DNA of 64,000 bases from Terfezia claveryi (taxonomy: Eukaryota; Ascomycota; Pezizomycetes; Pezizales; Pezizaceae): NCBI GenBank assembly GCA_015179025.1, contig WHUX01000011.1, positions 372,001 through 436,000 of the forward strand. The letters are read 5' to 3'. The translations under genes were made by a program, and so were the position numbers. The stretch's first letter is position 1, and each line of letters starts with the position of its first letter. Below the pieces are notes generated by a model, which saw only the letters and a program-made list of their open reading frames with translations, was not told the DNA's origin and searched no databases. This document shows positions 35,295 through 48,500 of the stretch, one piece after another.

Positions 35295-36384
35295 CCTTGT
35301 GTCGTGTGTGCTGTTTCGTAAAGCTGATGCTTCGTATCGCTGGAGGTTTTTCTTATTATGTACCTGCACTGCGCGCCAAGATTTCAGGTTTTTGGCGCTA
35401 GCAGGCGCATATAAAACCCCCTTGTTGTGCCAACCAGCCCCCAGTTAATTTTTTCCCCCATTGCAGAAACATCTACACATCACCAAGTCTCAACCCCAAA
35501 CGCCAGGAACAAGTAAGTCATCCTCCCATTTGTCTTGCAGTACAGGCCGCTTCCGCCCCCCTCCCCCACCCAACAAACACACACACTCCCCCCTTCAAAT
35601 GATGAGTTTTTCACCCGAATCAGTATTAGGAAGAGCCGTATTACTGCCCCCCGTCTCCCCCGCTCAAAAGCGAAGAGGGTTAGTAGACGGGCGTGGTTAT
35701 GATTTTAAATGGGAACTGAAGAAGAAGTTTGTGCAAATACAGCACACATATACACATCCCGACTGTGCACGCAGAATGTACCTGGACGATTTCGCTAACG
35801 TAAATATAGTCTATCTAGGGCTTTTGCAAAAGATCAATTGGATCAGGTGAAGGTGGACGTTTCTGGTGATACGTTGGAATGTCACATTCACAGCCCTTTT
35901 ATTCTAAAGATTAATGATAATCTACACAAACGTCCATACATTTCTCAGAGCCTCGTTTGATCTCGTTCTACATTATCCTCTGCTTCCAAACCCATCTGCA
36001 TGCTTCCTTTCCTCGCTCCTCCCATCCCGACCCTCAGAAAAAGAACTAAAGTTAAATCCAAAAAGAGTAAAACTCCACCCCAATTTGTGGTTGAAGATTC
36101 ACGCCTGCTCTCTCCAATCCCACGTATTCCTTGCATGCCCTCGATTCCTCCTCTGTGCTCTACCTCTCATCGGTTTTGTAGTTTTGTACACCACCATCAC
36201 TACCCACGATACCAAAACTGCATATATTTATTACAAATATTGAATGCACAGAATAAATTGAAGAGAGAAAGGTAATAGAAAAACTCATTGATTAAAAGAA
36301 AAAGAAGACTGTAAACAAAAACCGAAAAACATGCGTGCAATTGACACAAATAAAGAAAAAGGGATTCATCCCCCATTTGCATCA
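35295..36384. other. Spacer between PWP1 and the CAP-Gly gene
   Basis: Holds a TATA-like atataaaa at 35409-35416 and, on the plus strand, a small frame described separately. A degenerate copy of the short repeat motif (ttgtgccaaccag) lies at 35425-35437. The rest is AT-rich 3' flank of the CAP-Gly gene. Confidence 0.45.
35599..35850 (+). CDS. Possible small hypothetical protein
   Basis: 83 codons from the ATG at 35599 (MMSFSPESVLGRAVLLPP). A TATA-like box lies about 190 bp upstream, and a possible 5' UTR intron (GTAAGT at 35513 to TTGCAG at 35540) precedes it. I recognise no family. It may continue through a splice near 35847. Weak support; it could be leader sequence only. Confidence 0.25.
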   Translation: MMSFSPESVLGRAVLLPPVSPAQKRRGLVDGRGYDFKWELKKKFVQIQHTYTHPDCARRMYLDDFANVNIVYLGLLQKINWIR

Positions 36385-39058
36385 TCAATAGGCGTCCTCA
36401 TCAAATGGACAATCAACACTATCATGTCCGTCCCTCTCACATACCGCACACCACTTGTTGTCGTCAACAATCCCGCTCTCCTTTCCTGCTGTTGGTCCGA
36501 ATATACCGTCAACCATCGGCGGTGGTGGTGGGAGGTGTACCGACTTTTTCCTCGTACTTGCTGGAGACATTGGAAATTCCTCGGGTGCATCAATCGGGCT
36601 CGATGACTGGACTGACAACGGAGCAATATCACCCTCAGTGTCAATTGGAGTAGAAACTGTGGTATCAGGTTTCGCCTCTGCTCCTTCAATAGCTGGCCTG
36701 CCTCCACTGGAGCCAAACATGCTGGTGCAGGTTAAGATGTCGTGACCCCCAGCCTCACACATTTCACACCAGAGGTTGGGGTCTCCATCAGCGCTGGGCG
36801 TTTTCGTTGTAGCAAGTTTGGACTCCTCGTGTGCACTCATCCAGCTCGCAAGGGACCCCTTCGACTCCCTAGCAGTATCGTTCACAGTAGATCCACCGGC
36901 ATTTCTGTCGATTGTGACCCTATTCAATGGCTTCGTCAACTCTTGGAATGCCTTCTCCGACGCAACACTGTATATCGAGTTCGTCTTAGCTGGCCTTTCA
37001 GAAATAACGCTGTTCCTTCGATCTCGCTCCAACAACTCAATCTCCCTTTCGAGCTGTGACTCCCGTTCTTCTTTAGCCTTAACCTGCGCCTCTAGCTCCA
37101 TTATACGCTGTTCAAGCTTCTCTCGTATCTCTCGCTCCTTAGCACGCTCACCACTCTGTGCTTCTGATCCGCTATTAACGTGCCCATTGGTCAACGGCGG
37201 CTGTCCATTGGTCGTTTTAGCATTGACTGGTTCATTCTCATCATCGGAGACAGTATCCCTGCTCAGTGAGTGTATGATCGCCTTGAGTCCTCTAATTTCC
37301 TCATCCTTCTTCTCCAGTTCGGCATTATTGTTCCGCATCATGCTCCCAACCGCAGCATTAGCCACTGCAGCTGCACTCTTCTCCTTCTCTCGGCGTAGCT
37401 CTTCCCTAGATCTTTCAACCTCACCCCTAAGGAACTCAACCTCACCCCTAGCCTCAGCCTCACCTCTTCTAGCATCCTCGAGGCCCTCCTCTAGCTCTGC
37501 TACCAACTCCTCAAGCTGCTTCAGCTGCCTCGCCACACTGTCAACGTCTTCTCCCCTCTCCATTAATTCTCGGTTTTGTTGTAAGAGGTCTTCGACACGT
37601 TGCTCGTAAACCCTGACAGTTTCAGAGCTAGCCAGTTCCAACGTATCAATCGTAGATCTGAAGTCTGCTCGATGTGAGTCAAATTCTTGATTCAGCTGTG
37701 CAATCTTATCATTCTTTTCCCGCAAAAGTGCTCGCAGTTGAGACGCGTCCGCATCCTCTATATCTCGCAGATTCTTCTGGAGCCCCATCATTTGTGGGGA
37801 ATTGGCCGTGTGCTGTGCACTCTCAATCAGAGACTGTAACTCTATTAGTGTGGATTCCATTTCGTTCATTGAAGCGGTTTGCTCGTCTAATTGCCGTTCT
37901 CTTTCGGCTAATTTCCGCTCCAGTTCAGAAACTAATGCTGCTGTTGCCCCACCGTCTTCATTTCGACGGAGGACCATAGCTATCTCCGGCACATCCGTAT
38001 CAATGGGTGAAGCTACATCGTCATCAACCAGTCGTTTATCCATTGCACTCGCGCTACGCATGCCAAATGAATGTACTCCTTTCTTGACACCCAACTGAGC
38101 ACCCATTTGTTTCGGGACCGGTGTAATCCGAGGGGCCCCACCAGATGTTCCAAGCCTAATCTCTGGCTCTTGATTTATAGAAACACTTCCAGATCTTCCC
38201 CTCTCCCCTCTCCCTTTTCCTGGGGTTGGGCTAGGAGCCAGTAGCCGAGACGGGCCGGGACCGGCAGCGGCGGAAACATGTCGAGGTGTAGTAGGGGGTA
38301 AGAGGCGGGGGGTGCCACCAGCCTGCCTTCGGATTGGCGACTCTGGTCTACTTAAACTAGGCCTTCCTAGTGCTGGCTTTCCTAGGCTACCCCCAAGGGT
38401 GCGTGGGCCTGGAGAGTCGGACCGCCGGGTAGAATTGGCTGTGAGGGCTGAGTGGCTTGATAATGGTGGGGTGGGGGGCGCGTTGGAAGATGAGGCAGAG
38501 AGTCGCTTTGTTGCTCTTGAAATAGGTACAAACATTCCGGACATTGGAGACGAGGTGGTGAAATATCGAACGCTGCAAGCAGAGGGGAAGCGTCAGTAAG
38601 GCTCTATATCAATGATACTCTAATACTCACCCATCAACCACACCATCGTTCTTCCCTTTTCCTGAGAGGCTGCCCTCCAGCTCCACACCACAGAACACCC
38701 CATGTTTTCCCCTAACGTTTCCAATAAATTTCACGACCCCATGCATTCCTCCAGGAGTGTCTACAATATCCCCCACCTCGATATCTCCTCCATTGATTGA
38801 TTTTTTAGCACCATAATCCAACCTGCTCCTTGGGCCCGACAAAGCGTAATCGGCACTACCATCTGGTACAGATGCCAGAGAGTTCTGCGTCAACTGTTGG
38901 AAGGACGCCTTTCGTGCCAACATAGACGCTGGAGAGAGCATGGGCGAAGTTAAGGCAGATGGAACAGGTGACGTAGGGGGTTGAGTGTTGGTGGTAATCG
39001 ATGGCCTTGGTCGCGCCAGCACTCGCCTGGTAGATGAAGTTGGTGTCGGTGAAATCAT
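36385..39058 (-). CDS. CLIP-170-like CAP-Gly microtubule plus-end protein
   Basis: Predicted microtubule plus-end tracking protein of 871 aa (relatives: yeast Bik1, fission yeast Tip1, Aspergillus ClipA). Exons are 39058-38631 and 38572-36385; the splice joins VVDG to VRYFTT inside the CAP-Gly domain. CAP-Gly covers about residues 94-147 with the tubulin-tail motif GKNDG at 135-139. A Ser/Pro-rich basic region follows, then a long coiled coil (about 345-650, with LERKLAERERQLDEQTASMN and many heptads). The C-terminus carries two zinc knuckles, WCEMCEAGGHDILTC and WCAVCERDGHDSVDC, and ends in DEDAY, close to the EEY/F-type ends that bind CAP-Gly domains. Confidence 0.92.
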
Positions 39059-40717
39059 GTCGACGGGAGTTTCCAGTCTATTATCTTGTTGGAGTAGTGA
39101 GGGTGGCGGGATAAGGGATAAACACTATCTTTTTATTGCGCGGTGTAGCTCGCAGCCTTCCTATTGTTGGGATGCAGCTGGCCCCTGCAGACGATGGACG
39201 CAACCTAGATAGATGAATGTATGGACAGGAAATAAATAAACCAGACAGCTCTGTCAGGTGCAGCGACGACCGGCGAGCTCTGATTGGGCTCGCTAGTTTT
39301 GTTTCAGCGTGCGGGCGTCGGGATTACTGCTAATCCTCAGGTAAGGGTGATGGGAACTCCGCGAATAGCTGACAGCTGGCCGTTTTGGTGCTGGATTTGG
39401 GCGAGGCGGAGATGGAAGCTTGTATTTGGGAAGTGCCCGAGCCAGGCACAAAGTTGAACTGGCTTCCCTACCTATGGCCTGATAATTCGGAGCTATGCAG
39501 ACAAGCAGTTCATGGGGGGCATGAGAGATATCAGGTGGGCCTATGATACAAGAAAGATACAAGAAAATTCCTCAAATGGGCGCAGGTGCAAGAGGTTTAA
39601 GGGAAAAGGAGACTCGAGCCAGTCGACAGGGACAAGGGCAGAAGCCGGTGGAAGAAACATCTCAGGGTTCCTTTGGCTCGGTGACGGAACAAAATACAGA
39701 AAAATTGGAGACCAGTGCTTGTCTCACTTCTTCCCATTGGGTCGCCAATCAGCGGGCCCCGTTCACCGCCGATACGTCTGTGTTTTTAAGGGAATCAGAA
39801 TAAGGAGTCAACGCTGAATTACTTGAGAAACGAGGCTGCTGAGGCTGCTGAGGCTGCTGATGCTGCTGATGCTGCTGAGGTGACACCGTGAACAAACCCA
39901 TCAACGCTCACATCTCACGAGCACGACGCCGGATCGATACCTGTAGCAAGCCCGAATACGTCGCAGGCTTATCTTATCATGCGAGACCGTTCTTGCAAGT
40001 CTGCCAGTGCTTGTCAAAATAGGGAACCGCACACGATGCGAGACTACCTAAGGTCCACCTGTTTTCGGTCTAGCGTGGCCCTAGCACAGCATAGACCATA
40101 CAGGGGAGTAACTATCACAATATGGTGAATGAAAGCTTCAAAATCTGCCATAGTCTGGTTTGTATTGAGTCCACATGGGCTTAGGGAGAGCATTGCCAAT
40201 AAGACGAACGATGAGAATTTATACAGTTGAATCATCATCTAAGGTAAACATCTGCGGAAACTCCAAGAACTAGTTTAGTTTGATTGTTACCTATTTGGAA
40301 AAATTTCGGTGGTGTCAGCTAAATGCATTTCATTGGAAGAAAAAGTCACCAAACGTAAAGCGGGATTAAGTTTTTCAGAAGCGTCAGGAAAAAATTAGAG
40401 TATGTTGCGTTTTTTAATCGTCATGGAGATGACTCGGGGTTAAAAAATGATCATCATCCGCTAGGATAAACTGCGAAAAATAAAGAAAAAAAAAAGGCAA
40501 GAAATACTAACCTCTTTACAAGATACGCATCTGCTATTTTAGAGCATTTGTGTAGCATAAAGCAAGTTAATCCAGTGGAGAAAGCTGCATGGTAAAGTTG
40601 TTTGGAGTTGCAATTACACTTCAATTTTTCTTCTAACTCCAAATCCCTGTCCCAAAGCTATGTATAAGAAGAGATACAGAAACAGATATTTTTGACCCCC
40701 CTCGGGTATCAAAACAT
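39059..40717. other. Intergenic region, CAP-Gly gene to P0
   Basis: No supported gene. A 9 bp (GAGGCTGCT) minisatellite lies at 39832-39876. The rest is unique DNA of mixed composition. Confidence 0.5.
39832..39876. repeat. 9 bp minisatellite, five units
   Basis: Three units of GAGGCTGCT and two of GATGCTGCT in tandem. Confidence 0.9.
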
Positions 40718-41769
40718 TTAGTCGAACAAACCACCGAATCCACCTACAAACTAAAGTCAGCATATTGATTCTCCAAAAGATAGAAGTGGTGTATACCATC
40801 TTCCTCAGACTCCTCCTTCTCAGACTCCTCCTTCTCCTCAGCCTTATCAGCGGCGGCAGAGCTGGTAGCAGCAGCAACAGGAGCTGCTGAAGCATAGGCC
40901 TCCGGGTTGGCGATTCTGTCCTTGAGCTCTTCAACCTCGGGGTAAGTGTACTCAGTCGCCAAAGCAACGGAGATGACGTTCTTGTAGCTGTTGACCAAGC
41001 TGTGCATGACGGATGGCAGGGTTGGGTAGTTGAGGGCCAGAGAGATGGTAGCAATGGTGGTTATAGCGCTAGTCAAAGAGGCAATGAGTTGCTGGTCGTC
41101 AATGTCAAGAACGCTTGGAGGGAAGACCTGGCCCTTGTCGTAAACCTGAGCGATACCCATACCATAGGTAAATGGAGAGATGTTTAACATGTTGAGAAGA
41201 GTAGCCTCGGAAGCTCCGACCTTGTTACCAGCATCAACAAGCTTCAAGTCGGTAGTAATTTCGATTGTACCACGGGCGATCTTGGTTGGGACACCAAGAG
41301 CCTGGAAGAAAGAGGTCTTTCCGGGTTCCATACCAGTGTTTCCGGCTGGGACATAGACATCACATGGGGCGACGGCACCGGCACGAGCAGGAGCGGCGAC
41401 CTTGTTGGCAAGGATCCTGTCACGGATATCCTTAAGGTCACCGTTGGTGAAGACAAAACCAACATTGCCTCGGACATGGGCCAAAAGACGCTCATACTCG
41501 GGGAACTCAGCAATGAATCCACGAATAGCACGCCTGACCATGGTGTTCTTCCCCATGAGAACAACACCTATTCCTCTCAAGGACTGACGAATTTCGTGCA
41601 TCTGCTGAGAAGCGACCTGTATCCCGCGAAATCCATCAGACCAGAATTACCCTAGAAAGCGGGGTTCACAAACATTGTCAACAGTGACGATGAAAATGCT
41701 ATCGTACTCCTCCAAAAGACCCTTCAGCTTGTCGAAGTAGGCGGCTTTGTTGTCATTCTTGCCCCCCAT
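40718..41769 (-). CDS. RPP0: 60S acidic ribosomal protein P0 (uL10)
   Basis: Stalk base of the large ribosomal subunit; it binds 28S rRNA and the P1/P2 dimers and helps recruit elongation factors. 313 aa from three exons: 41769-41674, 41616-40797 and 40743-40718. The last exon is only 26 nt: it completes the Gly after EESEED and adds GFGGLFD, the conserved tail that contacts P1/P2 partners and GTPase factors. Without it the frame would run into unrelated residues. Marks: [44 protein letters not shown], and an Ala/Glu-rich hinge before the tail. Confidence 0.96.
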
Positions 41770-42693
41770 ATCTTCTTATTGTTTGAAGAGAGGATTTTTA
41801 AGGTACAAGATGAATTAAAGGGAAAAAAGGTGATAGTGAGTCGCTAACGTGGGGTTGTTGCGTGAGATGTATGCGATTATATCAATTTTGACAAGGTTGC
41901 AACTATGGGCTCCAATTGTGGGCTCAGGGCATGCCCCCTTGCCCTGATATGCCAAGGTTATGTGATTATGCATGACTTACAGGTGTAGTAAATTTCTTAG
42001 CACCTACCGGTAATTCACCACAGCATACTTAAGTGCCTTTGGAATTTCTCTGGATATGGCGCGCGAGGCCACAAGTTATTTCCGTCCGCCCAAACTCAGC
42101 TGATGTTCTCTACAGGCCTCAATTTCGTTATGCAATACCTATATTTTGTGGAGCTCTTTAGATACTTACAGTAAGCTACAGGGGTCCTTGTTCCACGTTA
42201 GTAAACTTTTGTCACGGCATCCATCTGCGCATGCTGATCAGTAACTAGCACGACTGTCCACCAAGCCTACGCTCCCTTACCTTGCCTTTGAAGTTTACCC
42301 TACGCACCAGAACCCGGCTAGGTTTTTGATCAACCATTTGTAGACTTGATGAACACCAAATGATAATGCAATTTTTCCCATGTGGATCTGGAATTCGTAT
42401 GATATAGGCTATTCTCATCTTTCGGTCTGACCTAGATTCGCCCCTTGAAGTCTAAGTCATGCTTAAGAGTTATATACGGTTTATGTCGAAGTCTCTTTGG
42501 AGAAGGCCTTGTTGGTGTAGGGCTTGCAAGAAATCGCTGTTTGCACCTTGCCCTTGTTTCGGTCCAAACAAGGCGAGATTAGGTTATGAAGTGGATTGGG
42601 TGTGGTGCATTTCAACCTGGTGAATTGCAACACCTCGTAGAGGCTCTAACAAGACTAAAGAGGCTCTTGAATTCCTTGAATTCATGGTGCGTA

Positions 42694-42721
42694 CTGTTGG
42701 TTAGTCTGGTTGGCTGTTGGT
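42694..42721 (-). mobile_element. 12 bp micro-insertion with 8 bp direct repeats
   Basis: TAGTCTGGTTGG (42702-42713) is flanked on both sides by CTGTTGGT (42694-42701 and 42714-42721). It is the reverse complement of the core CCAACCAGACTA found at other sites. Confidence 0.6.
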
Positions 42722-44202
42722 GCCGTCCGATGTAGTCTCGTGCCGTGCCAACCAGCTATCCAGTGTTTAGCCTTTGAGCGTTGTATTGAGTGAAGACAAA
42801 CCTATATAGGTAATTTGTATCTACAGAATCTGGTAACTTCCGTCTGCCATATTTAAGTAGGGCTCGCTTGTAACAAGGGAATGTCTTGCAGTCTCTGTGA
42901 GGCTCCATTTCTCAAATCTAGCCGTTTAGAGGCCCTCTCACCCCTGGCCTTAGAAGTGTGGAACTTTGGTTGTGGACCTTGACCGGCCGGCGGCCAGTAC
43001 ATTCGACTCCCCGTCTTCAGTGTCCAATCGAACAATTGGGTCACCCCCGCTACGTCTCGCCTTCAGCCCACCCAACCAAGATGCATTGAATGTCAACTGT
43101 GAAAATGCAATTGTGCAAGTAGCAACTCTTAGTCGTCCGGTTTGTACAGATTAACACCTTCGCCCTCAACTTTATATCCTGAGAAGCGTTCTCACTTGTC
43201 CTATATGCCATGATCTTTTCCAGTGCCCTTCAACCAAGACGGAATTATGTTTGTTTGTTCGAGGGTCTGGGTAGTTGAATATTGAAGGATGATAGTAATT
43301 CTTCAGGACCCCACGAGAAAATAACTATTGAAGTCGGGACTGAGGGTGAACTCGGAGGAAGGTTGGCCTTACGGAGTTCGTCCTAAAGGGTTTGGCATAA
43401 CTGTATTGGCGGTTGGAGTGGTTGCACAATGTATGGTGGGTTTTCCGTTATGAAGCTGAACTGCGTGTATTTATTTCTAGCGATGTGATCAATCCCAAAT
43501 TAAAGCTTCGACTCTCAAAATTTGCTTGGGGGGCCAGGGGGGGGGGGGGGGGGGGGGGCGCAGAAAGTAACGTGACTTTTGGCAAGGAGGGATACCAATT
43601 ACTTGTGAACATGTAGTTGCATGAGACTAACCATGCATGTAATTTCACAAATAAATAGTGTATAGCAAACGGTCTCGTCCCTTCAATCTTAGTCTGTTGT
43701 TGCTTACCATTCGTGTGAGTAGCGCAGCTGGATACCCCTTCGCAGTCAAAATACCATGCCGATCTCAACCCTGGCCTTAGTCTGTACCCTGGCCTATTCG
43801 GCATCCTGGTGATGGGCTGGCACAAAGTTCTCTATCGTAACTGATGGTTTCTGGTATAACACGAATATGTTCTCGTTCCTGACCCAGCCAGGCTAGTTCC
43901 TGAAAGACTTGGTTCTTGAGAATAGCCAATGATAAATGAGGATAATCTTTTGGTACCATACAGTTGGTGCAAAAATAGTGTCTCGTGCCCAGAAATGGTT
44001 TAGACTTGGAGCTACTAGAACTTTAGAAGTAAAGCTCTGCTGTGGCATCCGGCGACTAACCCTATCCACGGATTCCCTGTGCTACAGATTCACCTACAGA
44101 TTCACAGTGCCTAAGTACTCCGTTAAGAACGTTGTTTTTACATCAATATGATCAAGTTTGCTTTGCTTATTTTACGTTTTTTTCTGTCCTGATGCTGCCG
44201 TG

Positions 44203-44230
44203 GATTCAAGTCAACCAGACTAGATTCAAG
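44203..44230 (+). mobile_element. 12 bp micro-insertion with 8 bp direct repeats
   Basis: TCAACCAGACTA (44211-44222) is flanked exactly by GATTCAAG (44203-44210 and 44223-44230). Confidence 0.6.
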
Positions 44231-45563
44231 TATGCACTGGTGCTTAGAATTAACCTGTCTCTCTCCCACCAGACTACAGCTCCTCTGGATGATATGGACA
44301 GACTTAGGTGCTACGGAACAATAAAGGGCTATTTATTAGGTACTTCTTGACACCTCCCCAGTCCATATAGTCCCGTGATGTCTAAGTCATGAAATTGCAT
44401 TACTTTACTAACTGTAGGGGCACGGGACTAAATGTAGATATACCCACTGTATTCGGACCATTCATCAAGCCGGTCCTATCAAGGCACATCAGTAGTTGCT
44501 GGTCGTGTTGGGCTCGATAGTCATCCAAGCCTCTGACACTTGCTGGCTTGGCCAATGTATTGTGCACAGCGACTGAAAGTATTGTAAGTCTGGTGCATTT
44601 TGACCACGCCCCAGTCGCTTTACGTCCAATTTGGTGCCTTTCATTCGTTTCCCCAGCCTTTGTGCATCCTTCCCCCAATCCTCAGTCCTCGGCCTGCAGC
44701 CGTATACATAGTATACAGCACCTGGCCATAGTCCAGCAGAGACCCCAGTAGCCTCTGCGCCCGGCCGGTATGATGAGCTGCCATAGTCTGCCAGAGCAGC
44801 TCCACCGCCTGCAATTGATTTATCCTGCTGCCAGAGATTGACTTCATACAGGCTTAATAACAGGCGAGACTCCTTACATTTAGGCGTGAACCTTACGTCG
44901 TTTTATGCCCGCCCACTCGCACATAAATTCGGTTCACAGGCGCGGCGCACTACTAGGAATCTGTAGTCGCACGGCCTTAGTTAGAAGCATCCCGCACACT
45001 CTCGTTTTCCCTCCCTCCTTCATCCCCGACGTTGCGCCGCGGCCATTGCACCAGCTTCTCGCACCACTACTGCCGCCCCCCTCACCCTCTCCTCCGCCCA
45101 ACGTCGACATCCCTCTCGCCACTCCGCTGAGGCACCGTCGCTGGAGCACTTCGTTCTTTTTGTCCCACAGCACTCTCTGCCTTAGATCTACATTCCCGTT
45201 CTACATATCCAATCAGATCCTGCTCGATCACACCCCTCCACCCCCCCCCCTCTCCTCCCCCCCGTTTGGCATTTGCCCTGCCATTTAGCTTCGTTCGGTT
45301 CGGACTAGCCCACCACCCTCGCAACCCACACCTGGCGTGTAATCTGGACTTGCACCTCTATAACTCTCTTACTTCGCTCTCTCCGAACTTCTCGATCCCA
45401 CTACTCTACTTCACTTACGGCTTCCCCTCCACAACGATCCCTCACACACAACAACCCCCCAACCCCCCATCCCCCCATCTTCCCACCCCCCATATATCGT
45501 TTCTAGCTACGGGCTCAGTTGTACACAGATATATTATACCACAGTGTTTTCTGAAAAGGCTCC

Positions 45564-48500
45564 ATGACCCAGCCTAAGTCCTCGGCCTCTTCACAGGCCA
45601 CAGGCAATGGCTCCACTAAACTCCAGACCCCCCCAGTGACACGCGCAACGTCTCCCTACGGGACACGCTCACGCAACCGTGGCGCTGCCAACCGCGTTAA
45701 TTACGCAGAAGACAAGGACAATGAGATGGAGTATGAATATACGAGCACTACAATGTCTTCGGCCTCCACGAATGCAGCAGCTTCCACGGGGCAGTCTTGG
45801 GGAAATACTGCTGTCAATGGTGGGTCTGGTAGGAGGACTTCGGCAGCTGTGACGAGCACAGGGAAGGAGGTCGCTGTTGCAGCACATGGTTCCAAGAAGA
45901 GAAAGGGCATTTTTGTGCAGCCGAAAGAGAGGATATCGAATATGTATTCTTTCGAAAATGCATATCTGAAGGATGGGGTTTTGACTGCTGATGATGGAAC
46001 GACATTCACTCTTAATGGTATGAATCTGGGCCTCTGTATTCACCGATTTCGCCCAGACCACTTCTCTCAATTTCCACCCATACCCTCCTTTAAAATTCGA
46101 GTTCACAAAAATAGTAACTGATGAATGTGGATTGTTGCAGAACACATCTACCTAATCTGCGAACCCCCTGGGGAGCCTTACTACCTTGCCAGAATTATGG
46201 AATTCCTTCACACCGATAACAGTCCCACCAAACCAATAGACTCCCTGAGAGTGAATTGGTACTATCGTCCGAAAGACATCCATCGCAAAGTGACTGATAG
46301 TCGGACAATCTTTGCTAGTATGCACTCCGATACATGCCCACTCACATCGATAAGAGGCAAGTGCACAATTGAGCACAAGAATATGATTGACGACATTGAT
46401 GAATTTCGCAAGCAACAAAATCACTTCTGGTACGATAAATTATTCGATCGCTATATACAGCGATTTTACGAGGTTATTCCGACTCAACTCGTTTTGAATG
46501 TGCCAGAGAAAATTCGGAAAGTTCTACAAGATCGCTGGAAATTTGTACTGGTTGAGCCCCAACGAGCGAAAGAACTATGCAGTGCAATGAAGGAATGCAA
46601 ACGCTGCAATGGTTACTGCGCAAGGTAATTAGGTAACTCCAGGGAAACCAGGTGTAATATGCTTATAAAATTTTCATTTAGTGCCGATTCGGTGCATTGT
46701 GCTGTTTGTGGCAACAGCTACCATATGAACTGTGTGCGACCACCTCTTCTCAAAAAGCCTAGTAGAGGTTTCGCTTGGGCTTGTGGGCCATGCAATCGCT
46801 CGAATGAACGGCGCTTGGAGGCTAGGAACACTCCAACTCAGATCACGGAAGCGGAAGATGAGCTTGCGGAAGATGAGGACGAGGAGATGTCGCAAGGGGG
46901 AGCCGGGACAGGAGATGGAACTCCAGCCGAGATGGAAACCGCGCACCAACCTACTGAAGCGCAACTTGCTCTAGCGAGACAATGGCCCTATCGGTATCTA
47001 GGTATGCATTGTAAGGTTGAGGATGTTTTGGATTTCGATGACCGGATATACCCCATGGCAGCGTCTAGGCTTGGGTCTAGACATCAGGCAAATGTTCCGG
47101 AATGGTATGGAAGGTCGGTTGAATATGTGAAGCCTATTGAGAGGAAAAGATACGAGAAAGGGCGGCGAAAGGATGCCAAGACGGCCGCAGCCTTGGCGGA
47201 GGCTGACCGATTGGAGAAGGAGAAGCGCCCAAAATGGATTATGGATGAGCCGTTCGGTTATGTGAAAAGAGGCGAGGACGAATCGACGGCAAGTCTTTTA
47301 TTCAAGACCAGCGAAGACCCAGCAGACAACGAGGACGTTGCGAAAATGGAAATACGGGAGAAGATTGTTGATGATTACATGGAAAAGGCGAAGGAACTGG
47401 CAAAATCAATTGGCGTGGGAGAAAATGCAACCAATTTTCTAGACAAGGCACTACAGCTGCTATATCAAAACCACCTGAAGACTGAGCCAGCATTGAGAGC
47501 ACTGAAGGCGGTGGATAAAAAGAAAGACTTGAAGGAGCCAGAGTTCAAAGGAGAGGAATTAAAACGTTTTGAGGAAGGAGTCACGAAATATGGTTCCGAG
47601 CTACACGATGTGTGTCGCCATGTGAGGACTAAAAAGATGGCCGATATCGTAAGATTTTACTATATGTGGAAAAAGACTCCGCGGGGGAAAGAGATATGGG
47701 GGGGGTATGAAGGGCGGAGAGCGAAGAAGGAGGCAAAGAAGCAAGAAGAAAAAGCTTCAACTAAGTTGGTTGACGAGTTTGCTGATGAGGCTGATGATTC
47801 CGCATTTGACGAGTCTAAGGCGTCTCAAAGGAAAAGAGGTTTCCAATGCAAATTTTGTCTCACAAAACATTCTCGCCAATGGAGGAGGGCCCCTGGAATC
47901 CCACCCGGCACCACCGTTCCTACAGGTGGAAGCTCGTCGAAGCATAGCAGGAAAGAAGATAAGGATAAAGTGGCTCTCGTACTTGCGCTGTGTTACAGAT
48001 GCGGGGAGCTGTGGAGACGTTATGGGCTACAATGGGAGGATCCTGACGAGATAATGAAGAAGCTCGGTCAAGGGGGTGGACGTGCATGGAAGAGAAGGAT
48101 TGATGAAGAATTGCTGAAAGAGATTGCGGTTGCAGCTGAAGAAAAGAAGGATAAGGAACACGGTACTCCAGCATCGCAAGCAGGGGGCAGCGCAACACCA
48201 ACGGTAGCATCATCAACAGTATCAGCGACAGTGGAGCCACCAAAAAAGAAACAAAAGACCACGGAAACTGTCAGTCATGTAAAAAAGGTCCGCGAGAAGC
48301 CCGAGAAGAAAGAAGTGGCGCAGCCGCCACCTCCACCCCCGGAACCGCCGAAGCCTAAAATGTTGACATGTATGATATGCTTGGAGATTGGACCCGAAGG
48401 GGAGCGACATCTTTGCTGTCGAGACTGCAAATTGACTGTGCATCGGACATGCTATGGGGTTGGCAATTTACGGAGTGCAAATAAGTGGGTTTGTGACATG

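Larger units (their letters stand above)
41770..45563. other. Long intergenic region with micro-insertion sites
   Basis: About 3.8 kb with no supported gene. It includes two clean copies of the short CCAACCAGACTA insertion with 8 bp flanking repeats (42694-42721 and 44203-44230), a G22 run near 43537-43558, and a CT-rich leader (about 44980-45560) before SNT2. That leader probably belongs to a long SNT2 5' UTR. Confidence 0.5.

Noticed and set aside
36776..37609. 277-codon plus-strand frame, Ser/Leu-rich
   Set aside because: Antisense to the coiled coil of the CAP-Gly gene.
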